Below, one piece after another: positions 46,307-55,557 of a stretch of 64,000 bases of DNA. The DNA is from Hydrocarboniclastica marina. Its GTDB lineage: Bacteria; Pseudomonadota; Gammaproteobacteria; Pseudomonadales; Oleiphilaceae. Location of the stretch: the NCBI RefSeq assembly GCF_004851605.1, contig NZ_CP031093.1, positions 2,294,001-2,358,000 on the forward strand, given 5' to 3'. Made by a program: the position numbers and the translations under genes. A model generated the notes under the pieces. It did not search any database. It was not told where the DNA came from and worked only from the letters and a program-made list of their open reading frames with translations. The first letter of the stretch is position 1. Each line of letters starts with the position of its first letter.

Positions 46307-47455
46307 ATGGGATACCAGACCATCAACCGCCCAACCCAACTCAACGCGAGCACGACATTGACTACCGATTTCAGACTTCCCGCCGAATGGACGCGCCAGG
46401 GCGCCGTAATGCTGACATGGCCTCATGCTGGTACTGACTGGGTGAGCCGCCTCGCCGAGGTCACTCCAGTGTTTGAGGCGATCGCCCATGCAGTGCTTCG
46501 CCGCCAGGACCTGCTGGTCAGCTGTGAAGACGCCGCTGAAGCCCAGCGCCTGCAACGCTGTTTTGATCAGTGGACCGAGTCTGAATCGCTACCGGGTCGC
46601 GCCCGGGTATTAAACGCTCCAGCAGACGACACCTGGGCTCGGGACCATGGGCCGATGGTCGTCCTTGAGGCTCAGAGCGGACAGGTGCCCGGGCACCGGC
46701 GCGCGCGCGTGCTGGACTTTGCCTTCAACGCCTGGGGCGGCAAGTTTCCCTGGGAGAAAGACAATCAGCTCAACGCCCGGCTGGCAGCTCACGGCGTGTT
46801 CGGCGGTGCTCCCCTGTACGAGGTTGATATGATTCTCGAGGGTGGCTCCATCGAGACCGACGGTGCCGGAACCCTGCTGACGACGGCAGAGTGCCTGCTG
46901 GCTCCCACCCGGAACCCGGGTATGGATCGGGCTGCGGTTGAAGGCCGTCTGGGCGAACTGCTGGGCTTCGATCGGTTTCTCTGGCTGGAAAATGGCTATC
47001 TTGCCGGCGACGACACCGACAGCCACATCGACACCCTGGCACGCTTCTGTTCCGCGCAATGCATCTGCTATGTGCGCTGTGACGACCCGACGGACGAACA
47101 CTATCCGGCGCTCAGCGCCATGGAGGCCGAGCTCAAGCAATTCCGGCAGCGTGACGGCAAGCCTTACGAGCTTATTGCCCTGCCCTGGCCTGATGCGGTC
47201 TTTGACGAGGATGGCGAAAGGCTGCCCGCCACTTACGCGAACTTCCTGATCATTAATGACGCCGTGCTGCTGCCCGTTTACGGCGTTCGCCAGGACGACG
47301 ATGCGATCACTGCACTGAAGCAGTGCTTCCCGACCCGCGAAATTGTTGCCATCAACTGTCGGCCGCTTGTCGCTCAACATGGCAGCCTTCACTGTGTAAC
47401 GATGCAGATTCCTGAGGGAGCCTGGACACCTATCGGAGGAGATAATTCAGTATGA
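46307..47455 (+). CDS. aguA: Agmatine deiminase
   Basis: A 382-residue guanidino-group modifying enzyme converting agmatine to N-carbamoylputrescine and ammonia. Motifs: WPHAGTDW, DDTWARDHGPM, GGSIETDGAGTLLTT, DTDSHIDTLARF and the catalytic Cys363 in HGSLHCVTMQIP. Overlaps aguB by 4 bp, making a two-gene putrescine pathway from agmatine. Confidence 0.94.
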   Translation: MGYQTINRPTQLNASTTLTTDFRLPAEWTRQGAVMLTWPHAGTDWVSRLAEVTPVFEAIAHAVLRRQDLLVSCEDAAEAQRLQRCFDQWTESESLPGRARVLNAPADDTWARDHGPMVVLEAQSGQVPGHRRARVLDFAFNAWGGKFPWEKDNQLNARLAAHGVFGGAPLYEVDMILEGGSIETDGAGTLLTTAECLLAPTRNPGMDRAAVEGRLGELLGFDRFLWLENGYLAGDDTDSHIDTLARFCSAQCICYVRCDDPTDEHYPALSAMEAELKQFRQRDGKPYELIALPWPDAVFDEDGERLPATYANFLIINDAVLLPVYGVRQDDDAITALKQCFPTREIVAINCRPLVAQHGSLHCVTMQIPEGAWTPIGGDNSV

Positions 47456-48375
47456 CCCGGTCCCTGACCCGCCCTCACCTGAAAGTAGCCGCATTACAGC
47501 AGGCGTCCTCAGCCGACAAGGCGACCAGTCTGGCCACCACCGAACGCCTGGTCAGACAGGCCGTGAGCGAAGGGGCCGAGCTCGTCGTGCTGCAGGAGCT
47601 CCACACGACACTGTATTTTTGCCAGACCGAAGATGTGAGTGTTTTTGAACTGGCTGAACCCATTCCCGGCCCTACCACCGAGCGCCTGGCTGCTCTGGCC
47701 AGGGAGCTGGATGTCGTCATTGTGGGCTCCGTGTTCGAGCGACGGACGAATGGCGTCTATCACAACACAGCGGTTGTGCTGGAACGCGACGGCTCGCTAG
47801 CCGGGCTTTACCGCAAGATGCACATACCGGACGACCCGGGCTTCTATGAGAAATTTTATTTCACGCCGGGTGATGCCCAGTTCAACGACGGTCGCAGCGG
47901 TTTCACACCGATCCAGACGAGCGTTGGCAGGCTCGGTGTATTGGTCTGCTGGGACCAGTGGTATCCAGAGGCAGCACGGCTTATGGCACTGGCCGGGGCG
48001 GAGTTGCTGATCTACCCCACCGCCATAGGCTGGGACGTCACCGACGATCCCGACGAACGAGCGCGACAACTCGAAGCCTGGGTGACCGTCCAGCGTGGTC
48101 ACGCCGTTGCGAACAACCTGCCGGTCATCGCGCCAAACCGCATTGGACAGGAGCCGGATCCCAGCGGTCAGGGCGATGGCATTCTATTCTGGGGCAACAG
48201 CTTCATTGCCGGGCCCCAGGGGGAATTCCTGGCGAGGGCCGATAGCGACTCTGAAACCATTCTGCATGCCACCATTGACCGGCAAAGATCCGAAGCAATC
48301 CGGCGGATATGGCCCCACTTCCGGGACCGCCGGATCGACGCCTACGGCGATATTCTCAAACGGGTGTGTGATTGA
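47452..48375 (+). CDS. aguB: N-carbamoylputrescine amidase
   Basis: A 307-residue nitrilase-superfamily enzyme hydrolysing N-carbamoylputrescine to putrescine. The Glu-Lys-Cys triad is visible: Glu in LVVLQELHT, Lys in LYRKMHIPDDP, Cys166 in VLVCWDQWYPEAAR. Coupled to aguA by the 4-bp overlap. Its stop codon opens a 15-bp tandem array with four in-frame TGA codons. Confidence 0.94.
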   Translation: MTRSLTRPHLKVAALQQASSADKATSLATTERLVRQAVSEGAELVVLQELHTTLYFCQTEDVSVFELAEPIPGPTTERLAALARELDVVIVGSVFERRTNGVYHNTAVVLERDGSLAGLYRKMHIPDDPGFYEKFYFTPGDAQFNDGRSGFTPIQTSVGRLGVLVCWDQWYPEAARLMALAGAELLIYPTAIGWDVTDDPDERARQLEAWVTVQRGHAVANNLPVIAPNRIGQEPDPSGQGDGILFWGNSFIAGPQGEFLARADSDSETILHATIDRQRSEAIRRIWPHFRDRRIDAYGDILKRVCD

Positions 48376-48427
48376 AGGTGCCGCGATTGACGGTGCGGTG
48401 ACTGATATTGCTGTGACTGACGCTATT
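48368..48427. repeat. 15-bp degenerate tandem repeat at aguB stop
   Basis: Four 15-bp units (starts 48368, 48383, 48398, 48413) share a GTGA(C/T)TGA-like core. The aguB stop TGA at 48373-48375 recurs in frame at 48388, 48403 and 48418. Confidence 0.85.
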
Positions 48428-48507
48428 GAACACTCAAAGCGTCGCAATCCGGCAATATCGCAAAAGTGAAGTTCAAGACGGTGCACCACGCGCAAAGCAG
48501 GAGCTGA

Positions 48508-49413
48508 ATGAAAAAACTGATTCAGAATACAGTCGACCGTCTCAACCAGATCCTGCTGGGTAAGGATGAGCAGGTGCGCTTATCCCTGTGTTGCGTTCTG
48601 GCCCGGGGACACCTGCTTATCGAAGACATTCCGGGCATGGGCAAGACAACGCTGTCCCACGCGCTGGCACAAACACTGGGCCTGACCTATCAGCGCATAC
48701 AGTTCACCAGCGATTTGCTACCTGCAGACATTTTGGGCTACTCACTGTTTGAAAGGGATACGGGCACGTTGCGCTTTCACGCGGGGCCGATATTTGCGCA
48801 GGTCATTCTGGCGGATGAAATAAACCGTGCCTCGCCTCGTACGCAAAGCGCCCTGCTTGAAGCCATGGAAGAGCGGCAGGTAACTATCGAAGGAGAGACG
48901 CGCCCGCTGCCATCTCCCTTTTTTGTGATCGCGACTCAGAACCCGCTGGAACAGGGCGGCACATTCCCACTGCCCGAGTCCCAGCTCGATCGTTTCCTGA
49001 TGAGATTGAATCTGGGCTATCCCACCGCCGAAGCCGAGCGTCAGTTGCTGGAAGGCATCGACAGACGCGTGTTACTGGATGAATTGGCGGCAGAACTGAA
49101 TCCCGACACTGTGCAAACGTTACAGGCGGGCGTAGATCGCATCACGACGTCCGGCGCGCTGTTGGATTACGTTCAGCGTATTCTGGCCTATACCCGGCAG
49201 AGTTCAGATATTCACCACGGGCTTTCCCCAAGGGCGGGGCTGGGTCTGGTCAGGGCGGCGCGTGCCTGGGCGATGATGGACGGTCGCCATCATGTTCTGC
49301 CCGAGGATGTTCAGGCAGTTCTGCCATACGTAGTGGAGCATCGACTACAGCGCCGGGAGGGACAGGCGCCGCTGGCGCCGGAGCTGCTGGAAAAGGTCGC
49401 GGTGATCGCCTAG
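48508..49413 (+). CDS. MoxR-family AAA+ ATPase
   Basis: A 301-residue AAA+ ATPase. Walker A GMGKTTL near residue 44, Walker B ILADEINRA, sensor region VIATQNPLEQGGTFPLPESQLDRF, and a C-terminal helical lid. MoxR ATPases act as chaperones for metal insertion or complex assembly and are normally followed by a DUF58 gene with vWA proteins. None follows here: the next gene is convergent, 52 bp away. Either the partner is elsewhere or it was lost. Confidence 0.88.
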   Translation: MKKLIQNTVDRLNQILLGKDEQVRLSLCCVLARGHLLIEDIPGMGKTTLSHALAQTLGLTYQRIQFTSDLLPADILGYSLFERDTGTLRFHAGPIFAQVILADEINRASPRTQSALLEAMEERQVTIEGETRPLPSPFFVIATQNPLEQGGTFPLPESQLDRFLMRLNLGYPTAEAERQLLEGIDRRVLLDELAAELNPDTVQTLQAGVDRITTSGALLDYVQRILAYTRQSSDIHHGLSPRAGLGLVRAARAWAMMDGRHHVLPEDVQAVLPYVVEHRLQRREGQAPLAPELLEKVAVIA

Positions 49414-49465
49414 TGCACGATGTCCCGTGCGCTCTCATACGTCAGAGAGAGTTAAAGACTGGAAC

Positions 49466-50923
49466 TCAGGCGGTGAGTTCGAGATCCACATCGATACCAC
49501 AGTCGCGCATCTGTGCCAGCTTGTAACGGAGCGTTCTTGGGCTGATGCCTAATTTCTCGGCGGCCTGCTTGCGCTTGCCCCGCTCAAGGCGCAGCGTATC
49601 GATGATGATCTGAAACTCGTGCTGACGAAGATCGCGGCCGAGTGACTGGTCCGACTCGTTCAAGTGCAGACCTTCTTCCCGCTTGCTCGGCTCCGGGGCG
49701 AACTGTTGGTCATCTTCTGGGGCGTACGCTGGAATCGCGTTCATCGGCGTAGGTTCTGTTACTTTCGCCGAAAATGGCGAACCCATTCCCAACGGCGCAT
49801 CCAGACAGAGATCATCCGCAGTGATGCGCTGACCCTGCTGCAGAATCAGCGCCCGCTGAATCGCATTGTCCAGCTCACGGACGTTGCCCGGCCAGTTGTG
49901 GCGAAGTAACGCATCGCGGGCACTGGCTTCGAACTTGATACCCGACAACTTCATCTTGCGGCTGTGATTGCGCAACAAGTGCTCAGCCATGGGCAGAATA
50001 TCGCCCCGACGTACTCGCAACGGCTGCCATTGGAGTGGGAAAACACTCAGGCGGTAATAGAGGTCTTCGCGAAAACGGCCATTCTGGACGTGCTCGCGTA
50101 AGTCACGGTTGGTGGTGGCGAGCACACGGACGTCGAGCTTCAGGGTCTTACGACCGCCGACCCGCTCCACTTCACGTTCCTGCAGCACCCGCAGGATTTT
50201 GGCCTGGAGGCCGATTTCCATCTCCGAAATCTCATCCAGAAGAATAGTTCCGCCATTGGCCTGCTCGAACTTGCCCGGCGCAGACGCGTGGGCACCGGTA
50301 AACGCGCCTTTTTCATGACCGAAGAGCACGGCTTCCAGCATGTTCTCCGGTATGGCGGCACAGTTAATCGCGACGAAGGGTCCGTCGGCGCGCGGTGAGT
50401 GACGGTGGATGTACTGGGCGAGTACTTCTTTACCCGTCCCGCTCTCGCCGCAGATCATTACCGTAGAGTCGCTGGCAGCAACCTTTTTGGCCAACTGGAA
50501 CAGGCGCTGGCTGAGCGGATCCTCAGCCACAGGCTCATCCACTCGGCGGCCGCCACCTGAAACACTTTTATCAATGGCTTCCAGCAGAAGACGCGGCTCA
50601 AACGGTTTGACCAGATAGTCGACCGCCCCACCCTGTATCGCAGCCACCGCATGGTCAATCTGACCATAGGCCGTCATCAGCATAACGGGCACGCCAGGGT
50701 GCTGAGCGTGTACCTGCGCCATTAGCTGATGTCCGGAAATGCCGGGCATATTGACGTCGCTGACCACCAGATCAACAGTTTCACGGCCCAGACTGACCAG
50801 CGCGTCCTCGCCACTGCCGGCCTCGAGTACTTTGTGACCTGCGACTTCGAGCGTGGTTACCAGCGCATCGCGCAGATCGGCGTCGTCTTCAACAATGAGA
50901 ATCTTGAATTTGGCCATCGTCAT
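49466..50923 (-). CDS. fleR: Sigma-54 response regulator FleR
   Basis: A 485-residue NtrC-type regulator. The receiver domain (1-~120) has the phospho-acceptor Asp in LVVSDVNMPG. The central AAA+ domain has [13 protein letters not shown] and the sigma-54 contact motif GAFTGA. The C-terminal Fis-type helix-turn-helix is KQAAEKLGISPRTLRYKL. Partner of FleS, 5 bp upstream. In Pseudomonas and Vibrio-type hierarchies it activates class III flagellar genes. Confidence 0.93.
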   Translation of the reverse strand: MTMAKFKILIVEDDADLRDALVTTLEVAGHKVLEAGSGEDALVSLGRETVDLVVSDVNMPGISGHQLMAQVHAQHPGVPVMLMTAYGQIDHAVAAIQGGAVDYLVKPFEPRLLLEAIDKSVSGGGRRVDEPVAEDPLSQRLFQLAKKVAASDSTVMICGESGTGKEVLAQYIHRHSPRADGPFVAINCAAIPENMLEAVLFGHEKGAFTGAHASAPGKFEQANGGTILLDEISEMEIGLQAKILRVLQEREVERVGGRKTLKLDVRVLATTNRDLREHVQNGRFREDLYYRLSVFPLQWQPLRVRRGDILPMAEHLLRNHSRKMKLSGIKFEASARDALLRHNWPGNVRELDNAIQRALILQQGQRITADDLCLDAPLGMGSPFSAKVTEPTPMNAIPAYAPEDDQQFAPEPSKREEGLHLNESDQSLGRDLRQHEFQIIIDTLRLERGKRKQAAEKLGISPRTLRYKLAQMRDCGIDVDLELTA

Positions 50924-50928
50924 CTACC

Positions 50929-52251
50929 TCAGATTCGCTCACCGGCGGCGTGGATTGGCAGCACGACAGTCGCTGTCGCGCCCTGGCCGCTGGATTCCAG
51001 CTGGAACTGACCACCATGGGCCTTGAGTACCGCAGTGACGACAGCCAGGCCGAGACCTGTGCCGTGCGCTTTAGTGGTATGGAACGCCTCGACCAGTCGG
51101 GTTGACGTCTCTTGAGCAAAACCGCAGCCGTTATCGACGAGTTGGATGACAACCTGTGCATTGGTGCGGGATACAGCCAGACTGAGCGTTTTCGCACCCG
51201 CCTCCAGACTGTTATTGACCAGATTCATCAGGGCACCGACCAGGGCCTCCCGGTTGCACAGTACCCAGGCATCTTCGTCGCGGCCTTCGGCGTACTCGAT
51301 TTCCAGGGTAGCGCCCTGGTTGCGCAAGGTGGACTCTGCGGCGGACTCAAGCTGCTCGACCAGGTCACCGACCTGACGGGTCTCTGCGAGTCGTGTCTCG
51401 CCGCGGGCAAAGATCAGCATATCCCGCACCTGGTGTTCGAGGTGGGCAAGGCGCGCCATGAGTTTATCGGCACAGCGCTTGCGCAGGTTCTCGTCCAGGT
51501 CGCTCTGGCATAGATGGCCGGCATAGAGCATTGCGGCGGATAGCGGCGTACGTACCTGATGCGCCAGGGATGCCACCATCCGGCCCATGGATGAAAGACG
51601 CTCAGAACGAGCCAACTGCGTTTGCAACTGCCGGGTATGAGTCAGGTCAGTCAGGACAATCAGCTGGCCTGGCTCATGACCCATGGAACGAATCTCAATA
51701 CTCACCCTACGACCATCTCGCAGGGATACTTCATGTCCATCATCACGGCGCGGAGAGAAGCTTCTCTGAATAATATCCAGCCACCGCTGGTTCTCAAGAG
51801 GCTCGCCCAGGAGTTCTCGTGCGGCGGGGTTGCACTGACTGACAACGCCCTGGCTGTCGAGCACGACCACGCCCGCAGGCATGGCTTCGAGCAGCGTGGT
51901 CAGCCGATCGGCGATGCGCTCTTTTTCTTCCAGCTGACGCTGGCGCTCGCGGGCCTCGTTTGAGAGCTCACCTGAGAGTTGATTGACCCGTGATTCGAGG
52001 GTGCGATAGGAATCCGTAATCTGCCGGGACATCCTGTTAAACAGGTCCAGTGCCTCGTCGACCGGAGCCTCAACCGTCTCGCGCTGCAAGCCTTCGGACC
52101 GCTGCTCGGTTACCGCAGTCGAGAGTGCTCCCGGACGGCTTTCCTGGCGAAAAAGCGCGGTAACCTTATTGTTGGCATCCGCAGCCGCATTGGCGTTGCG
52201 GTCACCTGATTTGTTCACGCTTTCTGTCGGTAGAGACTGGATCTGATACAT
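50929..52251 (-). CDS. fleS: Sensor histidine kinase FleS
   Basis: A 440-residue soluble sensor kinase. A PAS domain (VVLDSQGVVSQCNPAARELLG) is followed by the dimerisation/phospho-acceptor His in ASLAHQVRTPLSAAML and an ATPase domain with NLVNNSLEAGA and GTGLGLAVV. The ATG at 52251 is preferred to a TTG at 52275 because AGGGGG lies just before it. No membrane segment, as in FleS. A sigma-54 promoter is visible upstream. Confidence 0.92.
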   Translation of the reverse strand: MYQIQSLPTESVNKSGDRNANAAADANNKVTALFRQESRPGALSTAVTEQRSEGLQRETVEAPVDEALDLFNRMSRQITDSYRTLESRVNQLSGELSNEARERQRQLEEKERIADRLTTLLEAMPAGVVVLDSQGVVSQCNPAARELLGEPLENQRWLDIIQRSFSPRRDDGHEVSLRDGRRVSIEIRSMGHEPGQLIVLTDLTHTRQLQTQLARSERLSSMGRMVASLAHQVRTPLSAAMLYAGHLCQSDLDENLRKRCADKLMARLAHLEHQVRDMLIFARGETRLAETRQVGDLVEQLESAAESTLRNQGATLEIEYAEGRDEDAWVLCNREALVGALMNLVNNSLEAGAKTLSLAVSRTNAQVVIQLVDNGCGFAQETSTRLVEAFHTTKAHGTGLGLAVVTAVLKAHGGQFQLESSGQGATATVVLPIHAAGERI

Positions 52252-52312
52252 GCTGGCCCCCTGCTGACCACACAACGAGAGTGGACATTCTTGTTTGCGT
52301 ACAGCAGGGTAA

Positions 52313-52327
52313 GCAGAAGCTGTGCCA
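52313..52327 (-). promoter_or_regulatory. Sigma-54 promoter of fleSR
   Basis: On the leftward strand the sequence TGGCACAGCTTCTGC matches the -24/-12 consensus (TGGCACrN4TTGC) with one difference and correct spacing. It lies 62-76 bp upstream of the fleS ATG. It fits activation by FleQ, encoded next door. Confidence 0.8.
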
Positions 52328-52529
52328 GAACATTTATATTATTATTTATCAGTCAGATGAGATATTCGAAAACAGCGTTTAGCCGGAGTTTTGGCAGGGT
52401 TGAGCTTCTGTGTGCAGCCGGGAAGTCGAAGTTTTGACAGGCACATGCAAAGTTTGGCGGCGAGCCAGCCTGCAGCCGTTACTACACGTTTCGTGTATGG
52501 CAGCAGGCTGGAGAGGCAAACGCGAGGCT

Positions 52530-53975
52530 TTATTCTTCCCCGTCTTCACGCAGCCCGTACTTACGCACTTTCTCCACAAGGGTCGTGCGCCGTATGCGTA
52601 ACTTCTCCGCGGCACGCGCCACCACGCCGCCGGACTCGTCCAGCGCCTGCTGGATCAGGGACTTTTCGAGGTTACCCAGGTAGTCTTTGAGGTCAAGCCC
52701 ATTCACCGGCAGCAACGCGGGAGAATCAAGACCCGCAAGGCCTGCACCCATGACCGGCATGCCAACGTCCTCGAAAGACCGGCCTTCATCCAGATCGTCA
52801 ACGTAGCGAAACTTCTTCGGCAGCTCCTGCACACCAATAACGCCGTACGGATGCATGATCGCAAGCCGCTCCACCAGGTTTGCCAGCTCCCGGACGTTAC
52901 CCGGCCAATCGTGGCGGCAGAGGCTGAGAATGGCAGCAGAGTTGAGCCGGATTGAGCCACGCTTTTCTTTTTCCATACGCGAGATCAATTCATTGATCAG
53001 CAGGGGCAAGTCTTCGACTCGCTCCCGCAGCGCCGGCATTTCTATCGGGAACACATTGAGGCGGTAGAACAGGTCTTCCCGGAAGAGACCGTCACTGATC
53101 ATGGAGTCGAGATTCTTATGAGTAGCGGCCACAATCCTGACATCGGCATTGAGCGTCCGGTTGCTGCCTACCCGCTCGTAGGTTTTTTCCTGAAGCACAC
53201 GAAGAATCTTGACCTGCATGCTCAGGGGCATGTCGCCGATCTCATCGAGAAAGAGCGTCCCGCCCTCGGCCAGCTCAAAACGCCCTACCCGGGTCGAAAT
53301 CGCGCCAGTAAAAGCGCCCTTCTCGTGGCCGAACAGCTCGCTCTCCAGCAGTTCTCCCGGGATTGCGCCACAGTTCACCGGTACGAAAGGCTTTTCCCGG
53401 CGCGGCGAGTGGTAGTGTAGATTTCGGGCCACCACTTCTTTACCCGTGCCGGATTCGCCGGTGATGAGCACGCTCACTTCTTTGTCGGCGACCTGACCCA
53501 TAAGGTGTCGCACCTGCTGAACCGCGCGGCTGGTTCCGACCAGACTCCGAAACAGCTGTACTTCCCGCTGTTTTCCGCGCTCCTGGGTGCGGGTGTATTG
53601 CTGGCGAAATACCTGCGCACGGTATAGCGAGTCGACAAACTTGTTGTAATTCGGTGGCCAGTGGATGTTGGCGATAACGTGGTTGCGCGCCTCGACACCA
53701 TCGAGCTCCGTAGGCGCATCACCGAGCATCAACACGGGAATACTGTTGTCCCACTCAAGCAGTTCGTCCATGTAGCGCGCGTTGCTGGGAGATTCGCTGT
53801 CCATAACAACCGCAAGTACTTCATCGCTGCTTTCGACGTGTTCCAGAACGTCTCTACGCCAGGACGCACCATCGAGAACGACCGCTTCCTCTCCCAGAAA
53901 GTCCAGAATGATGGAAAGGTCGTGGCTACGTTTACTGTCTTCGGACAGAACCAGAATCTTGTTTTCTTCTGCCAT
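52530..53975 (-). CDS. fleQ: Master flagellar regulator FleQ
   Basis: A 481-residue NtrC-family enhancer-binding protein. The N-terminal FleQ domain is receiver-like but without the usual acidic phospho-site set. The AAA+ domain has [26 protein letters not shown] and LDEIGDMP. The C-terminal helix-turn-helix is [16 protein letters not shown]. In P. aeruginosa FleQ drives flagellar class II genes with sigma-54 and, through c-di-GMP, controls exopolysaccharide genes. A similar double role here is possible given the large polysaccharide locus and the PilZ protein. Confidence 0.93.
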   Translation of the reverse strand: MAEENKILVLSEDSKRSHDLSIILDFLGEEAVVLDGASWRRDVLEHVESSDEVLAVVMDSESPSNARYMDELLEWDNSIPVLMLGDAPTELDGVEARNHVIANIHWPPNYNKFVDSLYRAQVFRQQYTRTQERGKQREVQLFRSLVGTSRAVQQVRHLMGQVADKEVSVLITGESGTGKEVVARNLHYHSPRREKPFVPVNCGAIPGELLESELFGHEKGAFTGAISTRVGRFELAEGGTLFLDEIGDMPLSMQVKILRVLQEKTYERVGSNRTLNADVRIVAATHKNLDSMISDGLFREDLFYRLNVFPIEMPALRERVEDLPLLINELISRMEKEKRGSIRLNSAAILSLCRHDWPGNVRELANLVERLAIMHPYGVIGVQELPKKFRYVDDLDEGRSFEDVGMPVMGAGLAGLDSPALLPVNGLDLKDYLGNLEKSLIQQALDESGGVVARAAEKLRIRRTTLVEKVRKYGLREDGEE

Positions 53976-54140
53976 CGGGAAACTGCTCCGGGATGGTAGC
54001 GGTCAATTAGCGAGCCCGGCATACCTGCCGCGCTCGGTGGACGGTAAAACGACACTTCTCGGGCAAGTTAAGCTGTTAGGCAGCAACCTGTCAATTTTAT
54101 GACGCGTAAATTTGTCGAGTCGCCGGATAGAGCCAAAATG

Positions 54141-54176
54141 CTTGGCTAATGGCGGGCGCTCGGCTAACGGCGGGCA
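54141..54176. repeat. 18-bp tandem duplication over fliT-like stop
   Basis: Two 18-bp units (54141-54158 and 54159-54176) differ at three positions. The stop of the leftward fliT-like gene (54164-54166) lies in the second unit, and the first unit repeats TAG in the same frame at 54146-54148. Confidence 0.88.
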
Positions 54177-54484
54177 TTCCTGAGGTAGGCCTGAGCCGCT
54201 GAATGGGTTTTCTCCGACGCTTTCAGGGCAGCGGATGCTTCATCGCGGGACTTAACAGCGCCGGCGCGGGCAAGCTCGAACAGCGCCTGCAGCCGCTCAA
54301 GGCGCTCAACCACCAACGCAACAGCTACCTCCCCCGCCTGTGCCGCATCGGTGGCGCTGCTCATGAATGGACGGGCCTGGCGTTCAAGCTCTTGAACGCG
54401 CGCCCAGTCCGCTGCGCCAATGGCCATGTCCAGGTCATCAGAAACAGTATCCAGTGCGCTCAGATAACTCAGGGTCGGGGTCAT
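54164..54484 (-). CDS. FliT-like flagellar chaperone
   Basis: A 106-residue acidic, wholly helical protein (DWARVQELERQARPFM, VERLERLQALFELARAG, ASEKTHSAAQAYL). Length, helix content and its position just before fleQ fit the FliT export chaperone/regulator family, which usually follows fliD and fliS. Here fliD and fliS are not adjacent; the upstream gene is metR. The assignment rests on context as much as sequence. Confidence 0.55.
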   Translation of the reverse strand: MTPTLSYLSALDTVSDDLDMAIGAADWARVQELERQARPFMSSATDAAQAGEVAVALVVERLERLQALFELARAGAVKSRDEASAALKASEKTHSAAQAYLRNARR

Positions 54485-54497
54485 GGCGTGCTCCGGG

Positions 54498-55427
54498 TTA
54501 ATGGCCAGGGATGGACGAAACTCTGCGTATATCTGGCAGACTCTGAAAAGACCGATTCTCGACAGTTTTCAGAAAGGCTTGCATAAAGGGTGCCTGAAGA
54601 TCATCGCTGCGTACGGCCGCATAGAGATTTGACCAGAGGCCATCCGCGAGCGGCAAGCCCTTTAACAGCCCCGCCGCTTCATATTCCCGCAAAGCCCACG
54701 TTGGCAGCGCTGCAACGCCCCTTTGGCTGGCCACGAGTTGCGCCATCATCATGGTCATCTCGGCGGTTCTGACGCCGACAGGTCGGATGCCTGCCGGGGT
54801 GAGAAAGTGCCGGAACACGTCCAGCCGCTCTTCGGCGACGGGATAGGTCAGCAGCATCTGATCTGCAAGATGCTCCGGGAGAACAGCGGGCAGCGTGGCC
54901 AATGGATGGGCCGGCGCTACCGCCAGGCGGATCTCAAACGCAAAGAGCGGTACATAGGTGATGCCCGGCAGCTCCAGTGGATCAGAGGTAACCACCAGGT
55001 CCAGTTCCCCCCGGGCCAGGGCAGGCAGGGGCTCGAAATTGAGATGACCAATAAAGTCGAGCTCCACGTCCGGCCAGCTGGGCCGGTAATCGTTTACCGA
55101 AGGGATCAGCCATAGATAACAACTGTGGCATTCGATGGCCATGTGCAGCCTGCCCTGTTTACCGCGGCCCATCTGCATCAGGGTGTCTTCTACCTCGCGC
55201 AACGCCGGCATGATGCTGTCGCCCAGGGTCAGGAGCCGTTCACCCGCAGCAGTCAGACGTAGCGGCCGGCTCTTGCGGTGGAACACTTTCACGCCAAAGA
55301 ACAGCTCGAGATCGCGCAATTGGTGGGAAAGAGCTGACTGGGTCACATGCAGCAGGTCCGCAGCGCGGGTCAAACTGCCGGTTTCCGCTACCGCCTGTAT
55401 GGTCTTCAGGTGTTTTATTTCGAGCAT
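54498..55427 (-). CDS. metR: LysR-type regulator MetR
   Basis: A 309-residue LysR regulator: N-terminal helix-turn-helix (AETGSLTRAADLLHVTQSALSHQLRDLE at about 16-43), then a substrate-binding domain. Length, sequence style and divergence from metE identify MetR, which activates metE with homocysteine as co-inducer. It lies only 13 bp before the fliT-like gene. Confidence 0.92.
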   Translation of the reverse strand: MLEIKHLKTIQAVAETGSLTRAADLLHVTQSALSHQLRDLELFFGVKVFHRKSRPLRLTAAGERLLTLGDSIMPALREVEDTLMQMGRGKQGRLHMAIECHSCYLWLIPSVNDYRPSWPDVELDFIGHLNFEPLPALARGELDLVVTSDPLELPGITYVPLFAFEIRLAVAPAHPLATLPAVLPEHLADQMLLTYPVAEERLDVFRHFLTPAGIRPVGVRTAEMTMMMAQLVASQRGVAALPTWALREYEAAGLLKGLPLADGLWSNLYAAVRSDDLQAPFMQAFLKTVENRSFQSLPDIRRVSSIPGH

Positions 55428-55447
55428 GTTCTCGCTCGCCCGTATTA

Positions 55448-55460
55448 TGAGTTTTTCTCA
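55448..55460. promoter_or_regulatory. Putative MetR operator
   Basis: TGAGTTTTTCTCA is a dyad with the geometry of the MetR box TGAA-N5-TTCA (here TGAG-N5-CTCA), placed in the 130-bp region between divergent metR and metE, 20 bp from the metR start. Confidence 0.6.
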
Positions 55461-55557
55461 TGTACTAGTTGATGTTATTGATTTTGCCTCATGAATACAC
55501 GCACACACAATAGGAGGTTCTGAAACTCAATCCGAAAACGACGAAGGATCTTTTCAA

